Source of the DNA: Lamellibrachia satsuma
Taxonomy: Eukaryota; Annelida; Polychaeta; Sabellida; Siboglinidae
Reading direction: 5' to 3'
Assembly (NCBI GenBank): GCA_033239005.1
Contig: BSQZ01000130.1
Coordinates: forward strand, 195,001-259,000
DNA length: 64,000 bases
Below the pieces are notes generated by a model. It had not been told where the DNA came from. It did not search any database and worked only from the letters and a program-made list of their open reading frames with translations. Position numbers and translations under genes: made by a program. Shown one piece after another: positions 25,799 to 38,860 of the stretch. How positions within the stretch are numbered: position 1 is the first letter of the stretch; the number at the start of each line of letters is the position of its first letter.

Positions 25799-28223
25799 AC
25801 GTCTGTTATCGCCCAGTGCGTGTATCCGGTTGCGCATGCGGAACCACTCACTTCCCGAAATGGTATCTTCTAGGGGAAACATATGCGACCTATTGAGCAT
25901 AACAAAAAACCGCCGACATGCCATCACATGAAATTGCTACCCTTAGGGCCACTGGCGGTTTTCGGAGCCACTTTTAGTTGTGCATGCGCAACGTGGCCAC
26001 TAGATAACTTCCGAGAACGGTTTCTTGTAGTTGGGTATGCTAGTGTGTGAAGCAATTTTAGGTATACATATGTTTGCAAAATAAAAGGTAGTCGGGTAGG
26101 TAGGCAGAGAGGCAGGTAGACAGATAGGTAGGTAGGTAGGTAGACAGGCGAGTATATATAGGTTGTCAGGTAGGTAGATAGACATACATGCATGTATGTT
26201 TTACTAACATACACAACTATTGCAATACTTATCCTACACATATACGGTGTATAATAGCACTGGTCTGTAAATTTAAACAGTGTGCTCCACCAGTAAAATA
26301 TATATATATTAAAACACATGCCAGTTCCAGTTGCGCATGCGCAACGTGGCCACTACATGACTTCCTAGTGAGCAGAGTCTCCCAGGATAAAAGGAAAATG
26401 CCAGAATCTTCTAGAAGACATTTCAACCTTTATAATATACTACGAAATATTAATTTGCAAAGTCCTGATTGCACATATCGATCACTGTCGGCGATGCAGC
26501 AAGGAGAATGCATTGCCCTTGAAAGGGAAGTCTAGGATTTCGCAATGTGGGAGATGAAGGCCAAGGGGGGGACACGCTATCCGTGCTACCACGCCTACCA
26601 TGTAGTGGCAGGTTACATACGAACAAATAAAACAGTTAAGTCAGAGGCAATGGCAATTGCCCAATGCCCCTCCCCCTTAAATACGACACCGGAACTTAAC
26701 CACTCTGTGATCCACGACATCGCCTCGTTCTTAGAAACCATTTTTAGACGCATCTGAACAGTTGCTATTTCCGGATATACGGCGCTATATAAATAAAGGT
26801 TATTATTATATTATATTACATTATATTATATTGTGTTGTATTGTATTGTATTACATTACATTATAGTTTATTATAATCATGTCATAATTACCCGCATACA
26901 CAAAAATGCAGGTTGTTATTGTTACAACATTAATGTGGATGAGGCATCAAACGTAATTTCTTCATTTCACCTTCAATAATATACTAGGACATATTTAACT
27001 GTTACAAATATACTAGGACATATTTAACTGTTACAAATAATATCATCGTCATTTGTAAAGTCCTGACTGCACATAGCAATCACTGTCGGCGATGCAGTAA
27101 TGATAATGCACTGCCCTTGACAGGGGAGTCTAACAGTGGAGTATCTCGCAAAGTGAGAGGCCAAGAGGCGCACGCTTTAGCTTACCAATCTACCATGTAG
27201 TGGCGCAATAGCTTACATACGAAAAACGAAAAACGCAATAGGTTACATACGAGGGCAACTGCCCAATGTCCCGCCCCATTAAATGCGGCACTGGAGCTTA
27301 AAGACTCTGTGGTCCACGCCATCGCCTCGTTCTTAGATACCAGTACTCTTGAGTGCCGAATAAACGTATAGGCGAAATAGCAGTATAGGGTGGCAAATCG
27401 ATCCAATTTAATAATAGTATAGTGCCGAATAACAGTATAGGGGGGCAAATTGTTCAAAACAAATAATAGTACAGTGCAAACAAATAACTAGTATATTTGT
27501 CTTTTTAGCGCCGAAGCAATTTTTTTTACTCGACGCGAAGCTAAGGCGTCCCTAGAAAACTACGCGGATCGCCTGTATTTTGTGTTATTTTTTGCCGAAT
27601 ATGTATAAACTTTGTGCTTATTCGTGTCACCGCAGATATAGTAACCGCATTTTATATCTGTAAAAAACCGGGGAATTGTCCATTTTAAATGGACATTAAA
27701 GTTTAATTGAATTGAATACGCAAGCCCGTTGGAGTTTCAGGGGAAACCGCCACCAGCCGGTTACGACCGGTTTGAGGCGCTGCGCAAGGCGGCCAATTAC
27801 GGTCGGTTTATGCAATGATCAAGGCGTTTAAACTAATAATATACCATGTCGTGCTCCCGAGAACTAATGATTGTGATGGATTCATCTAATCATGGAATGC
27901 TAACGGTCTAGGATCCTCAGAAGCACGGGATCCCGTTAAATTCACGACTGTCGTTAGAAAGGATGAAAGCCGTCAGAGGGAGCCACATACAAATCTAGTT
28001 GGGAGCAAGTGATTTTAGCGCGAGCAGTAAACCGCTCCGTGGATGATTGATTAGCGCTAGCTATAGGGAGTGAGAGGGATTGCTCTCCTAAAAAATTATG
28101 CCCTGCATAATTTGCCACGATTAGTATCGTGTATAGTGCCAAATAAGGTGCATAGAGGGCGGCATTTTTCATCAAATAAATACGCGTATAGGGACGCTTA
28201 TTCGGCACTCGAGTAATTTTGGA
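25799..28223. repeat. Second copy of the 2.4-kb tandem duplication
   Basis: Matches 23403-25798 at offset 2396, then 2395 after the lost A, then 2424 after an extra 29-bp unit (TACTAGGACATATTTAACTG is repeated near 26980-27030). The near-identity implies a recent duplication, or an assembly duplicate. Confidence 0.95.
27345..28214. mobile_element. Second copy of the 870-bp MITE-like element
   Basis: Same termini and internal blocks as 24921-25790, carried along by the 2.4-kb segmental duplication rather than inserted independently. Confidence 0.6.
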
Positions 28224-28262
28224 GACGAAGGAATGAGCGCGTTCCCCTAGCAATCAGCGATG

Positions 28263-29075
28263 ATACGATACCAGGCTGCTGGAAGAGGGCGCCAGCGTCG
28301 ACAACAATGACGCCAACAGCAACAACGCGACGAAGACTCAGTCCACCAAGGACACAACTTCCACTTCATCGGTGATTGTGCATTTAGAAATAACTACTGA
28401 GACTAGTGAAGCAAAACAAATAATACACGTTCAGTTAACAACTGCAGCTTCAAGACTGGTTCCGGTTTTCAATGACAGTTTGGTCCCAGAAGTGTTGCGT
28501 CTCTTACTACTGATATTTCACAAATGAGCAATTTCCAGAAAAGCATTGTTACGACAAAGCGTGATAAGGCAGTGTTTGCATCTCCACTGCAGCTTAGTTG
28601 TGAGAATTGGTGATGAGTTTGAGCGCAGAAACAATACATATACAATCGTAGTGACGACGCAGACAGCAATGAAACGCTTAGCGTCCACTGCAGGGAGTTG
28701 TGTGCTAAACGGACCCAAACAATCTACAACAATGTACGCCCTCAACGCCCGTCGGTGCACAATCGCACACATGTTTTGAGTGCAACAAGAAGTTCGTTAC
28801 ACGAAGTAACACCAACACTTCCACAGTTCGATGAAGTAGTCCCCGTGCGAAGTCTTGTTTAAGGCATATATTGTAAATGCAGCGCCATATGGTTGTATAC
28901 AGCATAAACAACTCTGATGGGAGCCACTACTCGGAACTGAGCACCGCCAGATAATGTAAAACGTCGGCTGCGTCTGACGCAGCTTCATAAAACGAATATG
29001 ATGTAGAGCCGCTCACTTCCACACTGCTCCGACGAGGGGTCAACAACTCAGCAATATCGTCCGGTAAGTCTGCAT
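28263..29075 (+). pseudogene. Possible decayed gene with a C2H2 zinc-finger fragment
   Basis: Plus-strand pieces in shifting frames: NNATKTQSTKDTTSTSS and IIHVQLTTAASRL (28290-28450), then FQKSIVTTKRDKAVF, then AQSHTCFECNKKFVTRSN (about 28747-28806), the first half of a C2H2 finger lacking its histidines. Ends near a GTAAGT. Fragmentary and may be chance apart from the finger-like motif. Confidence 0.25.
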
Positions 29076-29079
29076 CGTC

Positions 29080-29979
29080 GTTGTTTGTCAATGTTTTACC
29101 TAAAAGAAAAGTTTAAATCTTCCCCTTCCACGTAGTGTGCGGAGGAATATTTATGCCAAATGAGCGTTGGTGCTAAACTGCCGATGTTTCGTCGGCGTGA
29201 TGAAGATAAACCAAATACTAACTATATGCCTTAGAACACACAGTTGTCGCATTCCAGAAATCTGCTAACAAACGGAAGCGACACCACGCCCAGGCCGTTA
29301 CATGCGATCCGGTACAGCTGGCCTCGGACCTGGCAACTGCCAGCCCACAACAGCACTAATGGCGCCACATGGTGTGAAAACACTATCGGTTAGAGGGCGC
29401 CACAACATTCGTTGGCGTCGTGTATAAACTTCTGCACGTCCATGTACCTGATAGTGTGGTCATACTCACGCAGTGAGGCGGCATTAGTGCTGTCCACAGG
29501 CGAGACAATAACTAATTAATGCTTATTGAAACCGCGTTTTATATTTATTGTATATGTATTTTATCATGGGCAAACAAAATATACTGCAACAGCTGCTGGT
29601 TGTTTTACATCCACTGGAACATAATCTGTCGTACACACATACAATTATATATTAAAAGAAACAAAAGTCATGGATTGTGGCTTATGCACCCTAACAATTA
29701 CTAAAACATAAGCATTTGTAACTACAATAAAAAATGTCTCGCGACTGGTTTATCTGATGAACACACAACATGTTACTTTCATTGGCCGCGCCATACGTCA
29801 CTGGTACCGTAGTCTGGCAACATTCGCTCGCCAAATTAAACTATATTTGCATACACATAATCCTATACTTGACAATAGAACACGACTATGCATTTTGCGT
29901 CCAAACTAAAAATATTTAGCATAACATCCAATTTGATTGAGATTTGTGTTAGTTATGCGTATTATGGCACAACAAGTAC
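29080..29979. other. No gene seen
   Basis: AT-rich with short chance frames; GGCGCCA motifs at 29360 and 29396 without context. Confidence 0.4.
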
Positions 29980-30298
29980 GATGATGATGTATTTTATTTA
30001 TAGCACATTACATTACATAACCATGTAAAATTGATGATGATGTATTTTATTTATAGCACATTACATTACATAAACATGTAAAAATGATGATGATGTATTT
30101 TATTTATAGCACATTACATTACATAAACATGTAAAAATGATGATGATGTATTTTATTTATAGCACATTACATTACATAAACATGTAAAAATGATGATGAT
30201 GTATTTTATTTATAGCACATTACATTACATAAACATGTAAAAATGATGATGATGTATTTTATTTATAGCACATTACATTACATAAACATGTAAAAATG
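29980..30298 (+). repeat. 53-bp tandem repeat, about 6 copies
   Basis: Unit contains TAGCACATTACATTACATAA, ACATGTAAAA and ATGATGATGATG. It is AT-rich, nearly identical between copies, and adjacent to the 3' side of the minus-strand LINE relic at 30530-31640. Confidence 0.9.
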
Positions 30299-30529
30299 CC
30301 ATAAAAAGGAGCACTAAAAGAAATTGCACAAGTGCAATCATCTTATTTCCATAGTGGACCTTGAGAACAAATGCACATAAGCGAGAAGAGTCGAGACAAA
30401 TGATATGAACATGAAAAAGACTGAATCAACTACTATTAAAACTGCAGACATACTAATATACAAATTCACTTTCATTGATTCCCGTCATTATATTCATTAA
30501 AATGGTCTTACATTCATTTTTAAACATTT

Positions 30530-31640
30530 ATTTTGTCTGAATTGTTTCCACATTTACTGGAACTTCATTCCACAATTTAATTCCATTACATTTAAAAGAT
30601 TTACAACCTTTACCCTTGACATGAGGCACAGCGTAGGATGCATTACTTCCACGTGTGTCATAAATATGCTTGATTCTATTCATATCATACATGTAAATAG
30701 GAGCTGCATTATTAAAAAACATTACACTAAGAGCAAGATAGTCGACTCTTCCTTTTACATCTAGATAATTCGCTTTCTTAAAATCGCTACAACCTTTATG
30801 GCGCCTACAATAATTTTTGAGGAGATAACTAATTATCTTATTCTAGGCTGTCTGCAATTTATTATTGATTGCTGTGTCTATAAACTCCTGTACCACGCAT
30901 TGCAGGCATAATCACAATGTAGCTGGAATAACGCAGTACACAACATTATTATCTCCTTTATGCCAAAGAAAGCACCTTTCCTATTAAAAACATTAATTTA
31001 GCAGTTACATTCTTGACAACAGGTTTCCCATAGATGAACTAGTTACGTCCTCTAGCCAGCCAGTTAATGATGTTAATTCGAGATTAAGTTTCCTTTCAAT
31101 TTCTGTTGGGCATTTACCACTAACCAGCAAGGTAGAATCATTTACCACTAACCAGCAAGGTAGAATTATCTGCATATAAGAAAAGATCACAGTTTACACT
31201 TTGACCTATGTCACTGAAATAAATGATAAAAAGCAGAGGGCTTAAATGGACCCCTGTGGTACACCACATGTAACGTTACCCAGCTCAGAAAACCTCCCAT
31301 TTACATTAACTAGTTGTTTTCTCCCCGACAATCCATGATACTGCAGGCCTATCAGCACCTATGACTTTCAGTTGTGTTGCCAAGAAAGAGTAATCAACTG
31401 TATCGAAAACTTTTTAGAGGTCGATTAGTCTCATTCCTGCATACAGTCCATCGTTCATGTTGAATCCCAATCTGTCAGCGAGAAACGTCAAAGCGGTGTC
31501 AGTTGAATGATCAGCCCGAAAACCTGATTAGAAAGCATAAATCAGGCTATTCTGCCGTAGATATTCAAACATCTGATTATGGACAATTCTTTCTAGAATT
31601 TTTGACATAACAGGCAAAATTGAGACTGGTCGATAGTTAC
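30530..31640 (-). pseudogene. Decayed LINE reverse transcriptase
   Basis: Minus-strand pieces include LSPLLFIIYFSDI, ADNSTLLVSGK, LELTSLTGWL and, downstream, SYAVPHVKGKGCKSF and GIKLWNEVP. The order is RT palm then C-terminus, with several stops. The catalytic ADD reads ADN. It ends close to a 53-bp tandem repeat (29980-30298) that may be its 3' tail. Confidence 0.55.
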
Positions 31641-31890
31641 ATTCACAAGTAAACAAAAGCAATTTGTAAGTTGGTTACAAATGAACTGGCAGCCAGTGTA
31701 AACGCTGCAACACGAGTTACTATGTTCGTATTTCCTTGTACGGGCAATGAGGCGAGCAGCACAGTTCTGTATCTTTTATAAGAAAAGACAACTTACTTTC
31801 TTAAATAATAAATAATTTTTTTTACCTGCTACAACACCAATTGTACACTTTTTGAGACATTGGCCCGTGCATAGCCAAGCGTCAGTGTGA

Positions 31891-32058
<168 letters not shown>

Positions 32059-32814
32059 ACATGAAAAGAAGTTGCCACGTGACAGTTTTCAATAGGCATA
32101 CGCATGCTGCACTAGTGTATATTATTCAAAGTCATATGATACGCATTGAATTATTTATTTGGAGCTATCAAAAATGCGTTGCACACTGATCTGCTACTGT
32201 CAGCAAGTGGTGCAACTACGGGAATTGTTGTAGCTTAAAATGTGATAGCCAGATTTGGGGGCTCATTTAGGCCCTACATTATATCAATTTCAATTCCACA
32301 CCAGCATTCCAAAATCCAGTTCCACTTAAAGAATACCAATTCCAATATACCAATTCCAATTATCGATGCCACATTGAAATACCAGTATGCGAACAGAGCA
32401 ACCATCCATACACATGTCCAATGCCAAAAATTATTATCGATTTTTAGAGCAGATTTATTTAAAATCTGCATTTTGTAGTAGGGCCTACATAATGGCAGAC
32501 AAATATGATTATTTGCAGCGAATAATTTGAGTAAAACATATATACGATGTAATTAAAAAAGTTATTGAAAACTAAAGTAATTAAAATTACTTTTGAAAAA
32601 AAAATTCTATTCGGGAATTGACAAATTAATTCCAATTGTAATTGACCCCAAGTCTGGGGACAGCTGTGATGCCATATTCGTAAAGAGTCTGCACCATTTA
32701 TTAAATTCTACCATGGTTTATCACGCAATTTAATTACCCTGGTCACTTGAGTTGAAATACTTAATACTAGTGGAATATACGCTTGGAGATCAGTCAGCAT
32801 CAACAAGGTCAAAG

Positions 32815-33122
32815 GAACGTTCTTATATGGCGCTGTACCCAGTCCGTGGGAGTGTTCAAAGTGCCTTACACTTCACACCCTGGCAGACCTGTTCATTCAA
32901 GGGCCACCTCGACTTCAATGGGAAACATTCAGCCACGCTGCGATTACTGAGCGAAGACAATATCCACAAATGTATGAAGCCAGCTACTTATTTACACCTG
33001 AATGAACTGAGACAAAGTGGGTTGAACGAAATTGCTAAAGTTTCTAAACGGCATCAAGAGGATTCGAACCTGGGTTCTGTCAATTGAGAATCCAACGTTT
33101 AAACCGCTACGCTACTGCGCCC
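32815..33122 (-). mobile_element. tRNA-derived SINE
   Basis: On the minus strand: head GGGCGCAGTAGCGTAGCGG (A box) and B box AGGTTCGAATCCTC (33057-33070). The body runs to AAGTGTAAGGCACTTTGAAC and GCGCCATATAAGAACG, a V-SINE/L2-like tail. The 111-residue frame on the opposite strand is not a gene. Confidence 0.7.
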
Positions 33123-35177
33123 AATATGTATTCAAACCATTAATCCCAACAATGTGAATGCATTTCTATGAATATGCCAAGTGCTTGTAAAGTACTGGTA
33201 TGACGTCCCTTTACGTACAAGCTTTTGAAATGCGTTCATCCGTGAAGCTTACGCTACTACTATAATATTATGCGCATATCCAAACAACCACGCGGTGCTG
33301 ATCAAAATGAACTTCCATTGTATTGACTCTTCAACAGCAATAATATTATATTCCACATGTCAGGTATAACTAATGTATGAAGGATACATACGGAGACCCC
33401 CCGGTTATGTTAACGTTCATAACTGCGAAACTACCTAATGCTATGTAGTGGTATTCGCCCGTAGCCAGGGGGTAGGTGAGTCTTTCATGGCTAAGACGAC
33501 TGCGTAGCTAAATTACGTGTTTAATGCTATTAATAGCATTTCAATGCAGGGTTGCTCTTTGCCAATAGCATGATTCTATCGGAGAGCACATGAAAATGAA
33601 CGTATCTAGATATTTATCGAATTTGACTGGAGGATTGAAAGACGAAAATCACCAGATTAAAAACAATACAGTTGCGCAAAAAAGCATTCGGAAAGCGCCT
33701 GTTTGATTTATTTCCAGCAGTGTTACCTGGCGTTGACGCGAGAAAAGGCAACCACTGGGTAATGCCAGTGGCATTGAGTGACACAACTTCATGTCCAAAA
33801 AGTTATGTACGGCTGCCGATTACGAGAAGTTCTCCTACCTGCGATGGAACTGATGTGGACGTTTGACGTAGATCACGTAACTCGGAACAACCTTAGAAAA
33901 AACGGCTAGCGTTGTAAGCAAGTGTACCTAAATACAAACTACTATTGTCCAAAGTTACGTAATCTACGTCAAACGTCCGCATAAGTTCCTTCGCAATATC
34001 CGCCAGAAAATAAATGTATGTACGAAAATGCCTACAAAAGTTCAGCCCGATACATATGAAACTGACGGAGATGTGAAGGAACAGACATATTCACAAACTA
34101 CTATGCGGTGTAGACGTTGACAAGATAAGTCTGTCGTAGCTTCTACCAGGAAAAACTTGTGTAAATAGATAAGTCGACGGGTCTAGGTATTTGGTTTGTG
34201 AAGTAAATGGTTCAGTAACCAGACAAACATCTAGTGCGAGCGACACAAGCCAAACTGTTTCCAGTACATTGTCGTGGAAGTTGATCGGTCCAAAGAACAC
34301 TACAACTTTTGTTTGCAACGTACAGCTAAATTTGAAGCGGTGAGGTTACCTGCGTCCATTCATTCTGTTGTGACTTCCCATTGGACTTAGCTAGGTGAAA
34401 ATAAGTAATGACAAAAAAACATTAGTGAAACTTGCTTGCTTACATACAACACATGATAGAAAAGAACCCTGACCCACCCGAAAGACATATGGTTATGAAC
34501 AACTTCGAACTGTTACACCAGGTGCTACCCCGGGATCAGACTTGACAGCCATGCGCTTTGTCCTGCAGCTGTAGAACTGCCAGGCTACACCGAGTTGGTC
34601 GTTATTTTTAGCACCAGCTATATGAGCTGCACAAAGTTGAACACAACAGTAAAATAACGTGTGTCGCTGAAAAGACACTGGTACTGAAGCGTGACACTGT
34701 CGCCTTCGTGTGGTGTCGATATAGGTCGGTGACTCACGAGCAGATATAGGGGACGAACCCCGGATTGTCTCCACTAAAGTTGATATTATTTCTTGATAAC
34801 TATTATTTCTTTAAAAAAACGATGACCTCTATATTGTTTTCAAAACACAACGAAGTATATTTAGACTCGTGGTCGACTCTCATAAAATGTGCTCCACTTT
34901 CCAAAATACAATTATTTTCAAACGTGCATGCGAAATCCATGTATACTCTGCCCATATCAGATATGTGTCAATTGCATTAACACAACCGTTTGGCATTTTG
35001 CTCCACTCATTTGGAACATATATCAGCACCTTTTAGGTTACTCGTTTAGTACCCTTTAGATACATGTTGCTTAGAACGCCTAGCGGCGGTTCCATTTGTT
35101 TAATGGAGGAGTACGTGGGAAATGTAATGTTAACTACCATTGCGTAGACATCAGGTAGAATGCTTCTACGGCGTTAA
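33123..35177. other. No gene seen
   Basis: Short frames on both strands without homologous features. The 33665-33870 and 34490-34775 frames are not supported by splice sites or motifs. A nearly palindromic GACGTTTGACGTAGATCACG / ACGTAATCTACGTCAAACGT pair lies at 33857-33978. Confidence 0.4.
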
Positions 35178-36996
35178 GTGAGTCATATGAAATACACAGG
35201 TATTTCTCACTTGCATTGCCTCTGTATGGTGCTAGATGAGTCATGAACACACATATTTCCCACTTGCTGTGCATATGTATGGTACTTGATGAGTCATGAA
35301 CACACGTATTTCCCACTAGCTATGCATATGTATGGTGCTTGATCAGTCATGAACACAAGTATTTCCCACTTGCTTTGCATATGTATCGTGCTTGATGAGT
35401 CATGAACACACGTATTTCCCACTTGCTCTGCCTATGTATGGTGCTTGATGAATCATGAACACACGTACTGCCCACTTGCTATGCCTATGTATATTGCTAG
35501 ATGAGTCATGAACACACATATTTCCCACTTGCTGTGTCTACATGTGTAGTGCTATATGAGTCATGAACACACGTATTTCCCACTTGCTATGCATATGTAT
35601 GGTGCTAGATGTGTCATGAACACACGTATTTCCCACTTGTTGTGCCTATGTATGGTGCTTGATGAGTCAAGAGCACATGTATTTCCCACTTGTCATGCCA
35701 CTGTGTGGTGCTAGATGAGTCATGAGCACACGTATTTCCCCCTTGCACAGCCTATGTATGGTGATTGATTAGTCATGAACACACGTATTTCCCACTTGCT
35801 CTGCCTAAGTATGGTGCTAGATGGGTCATGAACACAGGTATTTCCCACTTGCTATGCATATTTATGGTGCTTGATGAGTCCTGAACACACGTATTTCCCA
35901 CTGGCTGTGCCTATGTATGGTGCTAGATGAGTCATGAACACACGTATTTCCCACTTGCTGTGCCTATGTATGGTGCTAGATGAGTCATGGACACACGTAT
36001 TTCCTACTTGCAAAGCCTATGTATGGTGATTGATGAGTCAAGAACAGACGTATTTCCCACTTGCCATGCCACTGTGTGGTACTAGATGAGTCATGAACAC
36101 ACGTATTTCCCACTTGCTGTGCCTATGTATGGTGCTAGTTGAGTCATGGACACACGTATTTCCCACTTGCTATGCCTATGTATGGTGCTTGATGAGTCAA
36201 GAACAGACGCATTTCCCACTTGCCATGCCACTGTGTGGTGCTAGATGAGTCATGAACACACGTATTTCCCACTTGCAAAGCCTATGTATGGTGCTTGATG
36301 AGTCATGAACTCACGTATTTCCCACTTGCTATGCCTATGTATGGTGCTAGATGAGTCATGAACACACGTATTTCCCACTTGCTGTGCCTTTGTATGGTGC
36401 TAGATGAGTCATGAACACACGTATTTCCCACTTGCTGTGCCTTTGTATGGTGCTAGATGATTCATGGACACATGTATCTCCCACTTGCTCTGCCTATGTA
36501 TGGTGCTAGATGAGTCATGAACACACGTATTTCCCACTTGCTATGCATATGTATGGTGCCTGATGAGTCATGAACACATGTATTTCCCACTAGCTGTGCC
36601 TATGTATGGTGCTTGATGAGTCAAGAACAGACGCATTTCCCACTTGCCATGCCACTGTGTGGTGCTAGATGAGTCATGAACACACGTATTTCCCACTTGC
36701 TCTGCCTATGTATGGTGCTAGATGAATCATGAACACACGTATTGCCCCCTTGCTATGCCTATGTATATTGCTAGATGATTCATGAGCACACGTATTTCCC
36801 ACTTGCTGCGTCTGTGTAGGGTGCTAGATGAGTCATGAACACACGTATTTCCCACTTGCTGTGTCTATGTGTAGTGCTAGATGAGTCATGAACACACGTA
36901 TTTCCCACTTGCTATGCCTATGTATGGTGCTAGATATGTCATGAACACACGTATTTCCCACTTGCTCTGCCTATGTATGGTGCTAGATGAGTCATA
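35178..36996 (+). repeat. Minisatellite, 53-bp unit, about 34 copies
   Basis: Unit: CCTATGTATGGTGCTAGATG followed by AGTCATGAACACACGTATTT and CCCACTTGCTGTG. Most units keep ATGAGTCAT, the palindromic AP-1/TRE site. Units vary by point changes, and some variant blocks recur (AAGAACAGACG with CCATGCCACTGTGTGG), indicating higher-order amplification. Open frames in it are repeat artefacts. Confidence 0.95.
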
Positions 36997-37489
36997 ATGC
37001 TGTGCCCGATTTGTTAAAACGACTGAGTATAATGCCGGCTTCTAGTCATGAATCAAGCGCAAACAAACACATTCCAAAATTACTTTCAATCCAAAGAGCA
37101 GCATGGTGAGCAAATTGGAATGTATCCCTCTTCCAAAGGTCGTTAAGGGTTTCTCTCACATTTGCATGTTTGTTACAAACTCTTGCGCAGCCGATCAAAA
37201 CTTGATGATGACTATATCTATTTTGTAAATTCAAGTAGGTGACTATACATACCGAATTGGAAGAGTTCCGTTTGTTCCCGTTAGTCAGCTCTAGAACACA
37301 CCATTGGCAGGCTAAGAGTCTGAAACGAAACAAATGTGATCAGTAGATTACACAAATCTCTGGTGGGGCGGAATGTGGGACACCGCCGTAGCCAATCAAA
37401 CGTCTGCACACGTACTAAAATGACACATTCTTACATGTTATACAGTTCCTCTTCTGGTCATTTAGGCATTGATGCGTCTTGTGCCAGCT

Positions 37490-38860
37490 CTTTCATTTAT
37501 GATTATTGTCAGGTATAATTGTGCGCATGCGCTTTACAATTTCCTGGATAGGTGTGGGGCAGTACAATCTAGTTTGATTGGATGGTTTCGCCATAACTGG
37601 TATATTTTTCCCTGAAAGGATTGGACAGATGGAGTCTCCACCACAGACTATGTGAAGCTTTTCCATATGTCTGTGCATCGGTGTATAAATTAATATTTTC
37701 TTATGTTTAATCTGCATCTTTTTTTTCTATTTTTAGGTTATTTCTTCTTGTGTCAGAATCGTCGTTTCTAAACTCTGGTAAAGGTGATGTGAAGTGACGT
37801 CTCTAGGTGAAACCGATGCATCGCATGTCCCTGTTAATATGTTATATAATTCAATCATGTCTCCTCTGAGTCGACGATAAGCCAGCATTGGTAATGTTAG
37901 TCTCCGTAAACGATCTTTATAATCAAGGTGGACGTTTTCAAGATATGTGATATGCTTCATTAGGGATGTGGTCCACATTTAATTAGCGCATTCCATGTGT
38001 GGACGGACGAGGGACTTAAACATTTTATGAAGCACCGTTCATCTGTGTGGTCGGAGGGTCGCCTTATTGTGCCCAACGTTGAGTTGACTTTGTTAATGTT
38101 GTCCTACATATGTGCCTCAAAGCTTAATGAAGACAGAAAAGTAACTCCAATATGTCTAACATTTTCTGTACTTATTAATATAGTATGATTTCGTCCCAGC
38201 GTGTACCCGTCATTTTTATATGTGATTTCCCGAGTCTCATGTGGCTGGATTTACTTGGGTGGAATTCCAAGAGTGACGAATCTGTCCAGTGTTTAGCAAA
38301 GGTCTTGTTGTAGTCTCATGCGGTCATCCTGAGTGTAGATTGGGTGGAAAAGCTTCTTAATGTCGGCGAACAAGAAGATGTATGAGTTGTCTACGACATT
38401 AGGCAAGTCATCTATGAAAATGAAGATTCAAAGTAGACGACCAGTACCCTTGGGGTATTCCACTTATTACGTCTTGCAAGTCTGAATATGAATGGTTTAC
38501 ACAGACTCGTTGACTTCTGTGAGTCAGCAATGCTGCAACCCAATCCAATATATTTTCTTTTATTCTATAGCTATCTAGTTTATTTCACAATCGTTGATGT
38601 GGCATTGTTGTCAAATGCATTCATACAATCGCAGTATATTACGTCGATACATCCTCGTTGTCTGTTGTCTCGGTCCATATGTCAAGTACTTTAATCAGCT
38701 GGATATCTGTGGATCTACTTTCGATAAAAGCAAGTTGTTGGTTGCTGAGCAGGTTGTCATTATTCATGTGTTGACTGATAGTGTATCTTATTATTGCCTC
38801 CAAAATGTTCCTTACTACGCTGGTCAGACTGACTGGTCTGTAGAGTTGTAAGTACACTTA
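37490..38860 (-). pseudogene. Decayed CR1/L2-like LINE
   Basis: From 38857 downward: YRPVSLTSVVRNILE, LLSNQQLAFIESRST, then broken RT, and near 37740-37980 YLENVHLDYKDRLRRL, PMLAYRRLRGDMIELYNIL, a typical LINE C-terminal part. Frames are interrupted throughout. Confidence 0.6.

Noticed and set aside
23528..28253. Paired identical small ORFs in the 2.4-kb duplication, which at first look like a duplicated gene
   Set aside because: Frames cover microsatellite, MITE and repeat sequence, have no splice or family support, and are identical only because the DNA was duplicated recently.
35134..36996. CRISPR-like array of regular direct repeats
   Set aside because: Whole units repeat with no unique spacers, in animal DNA; it is a minisatellite.
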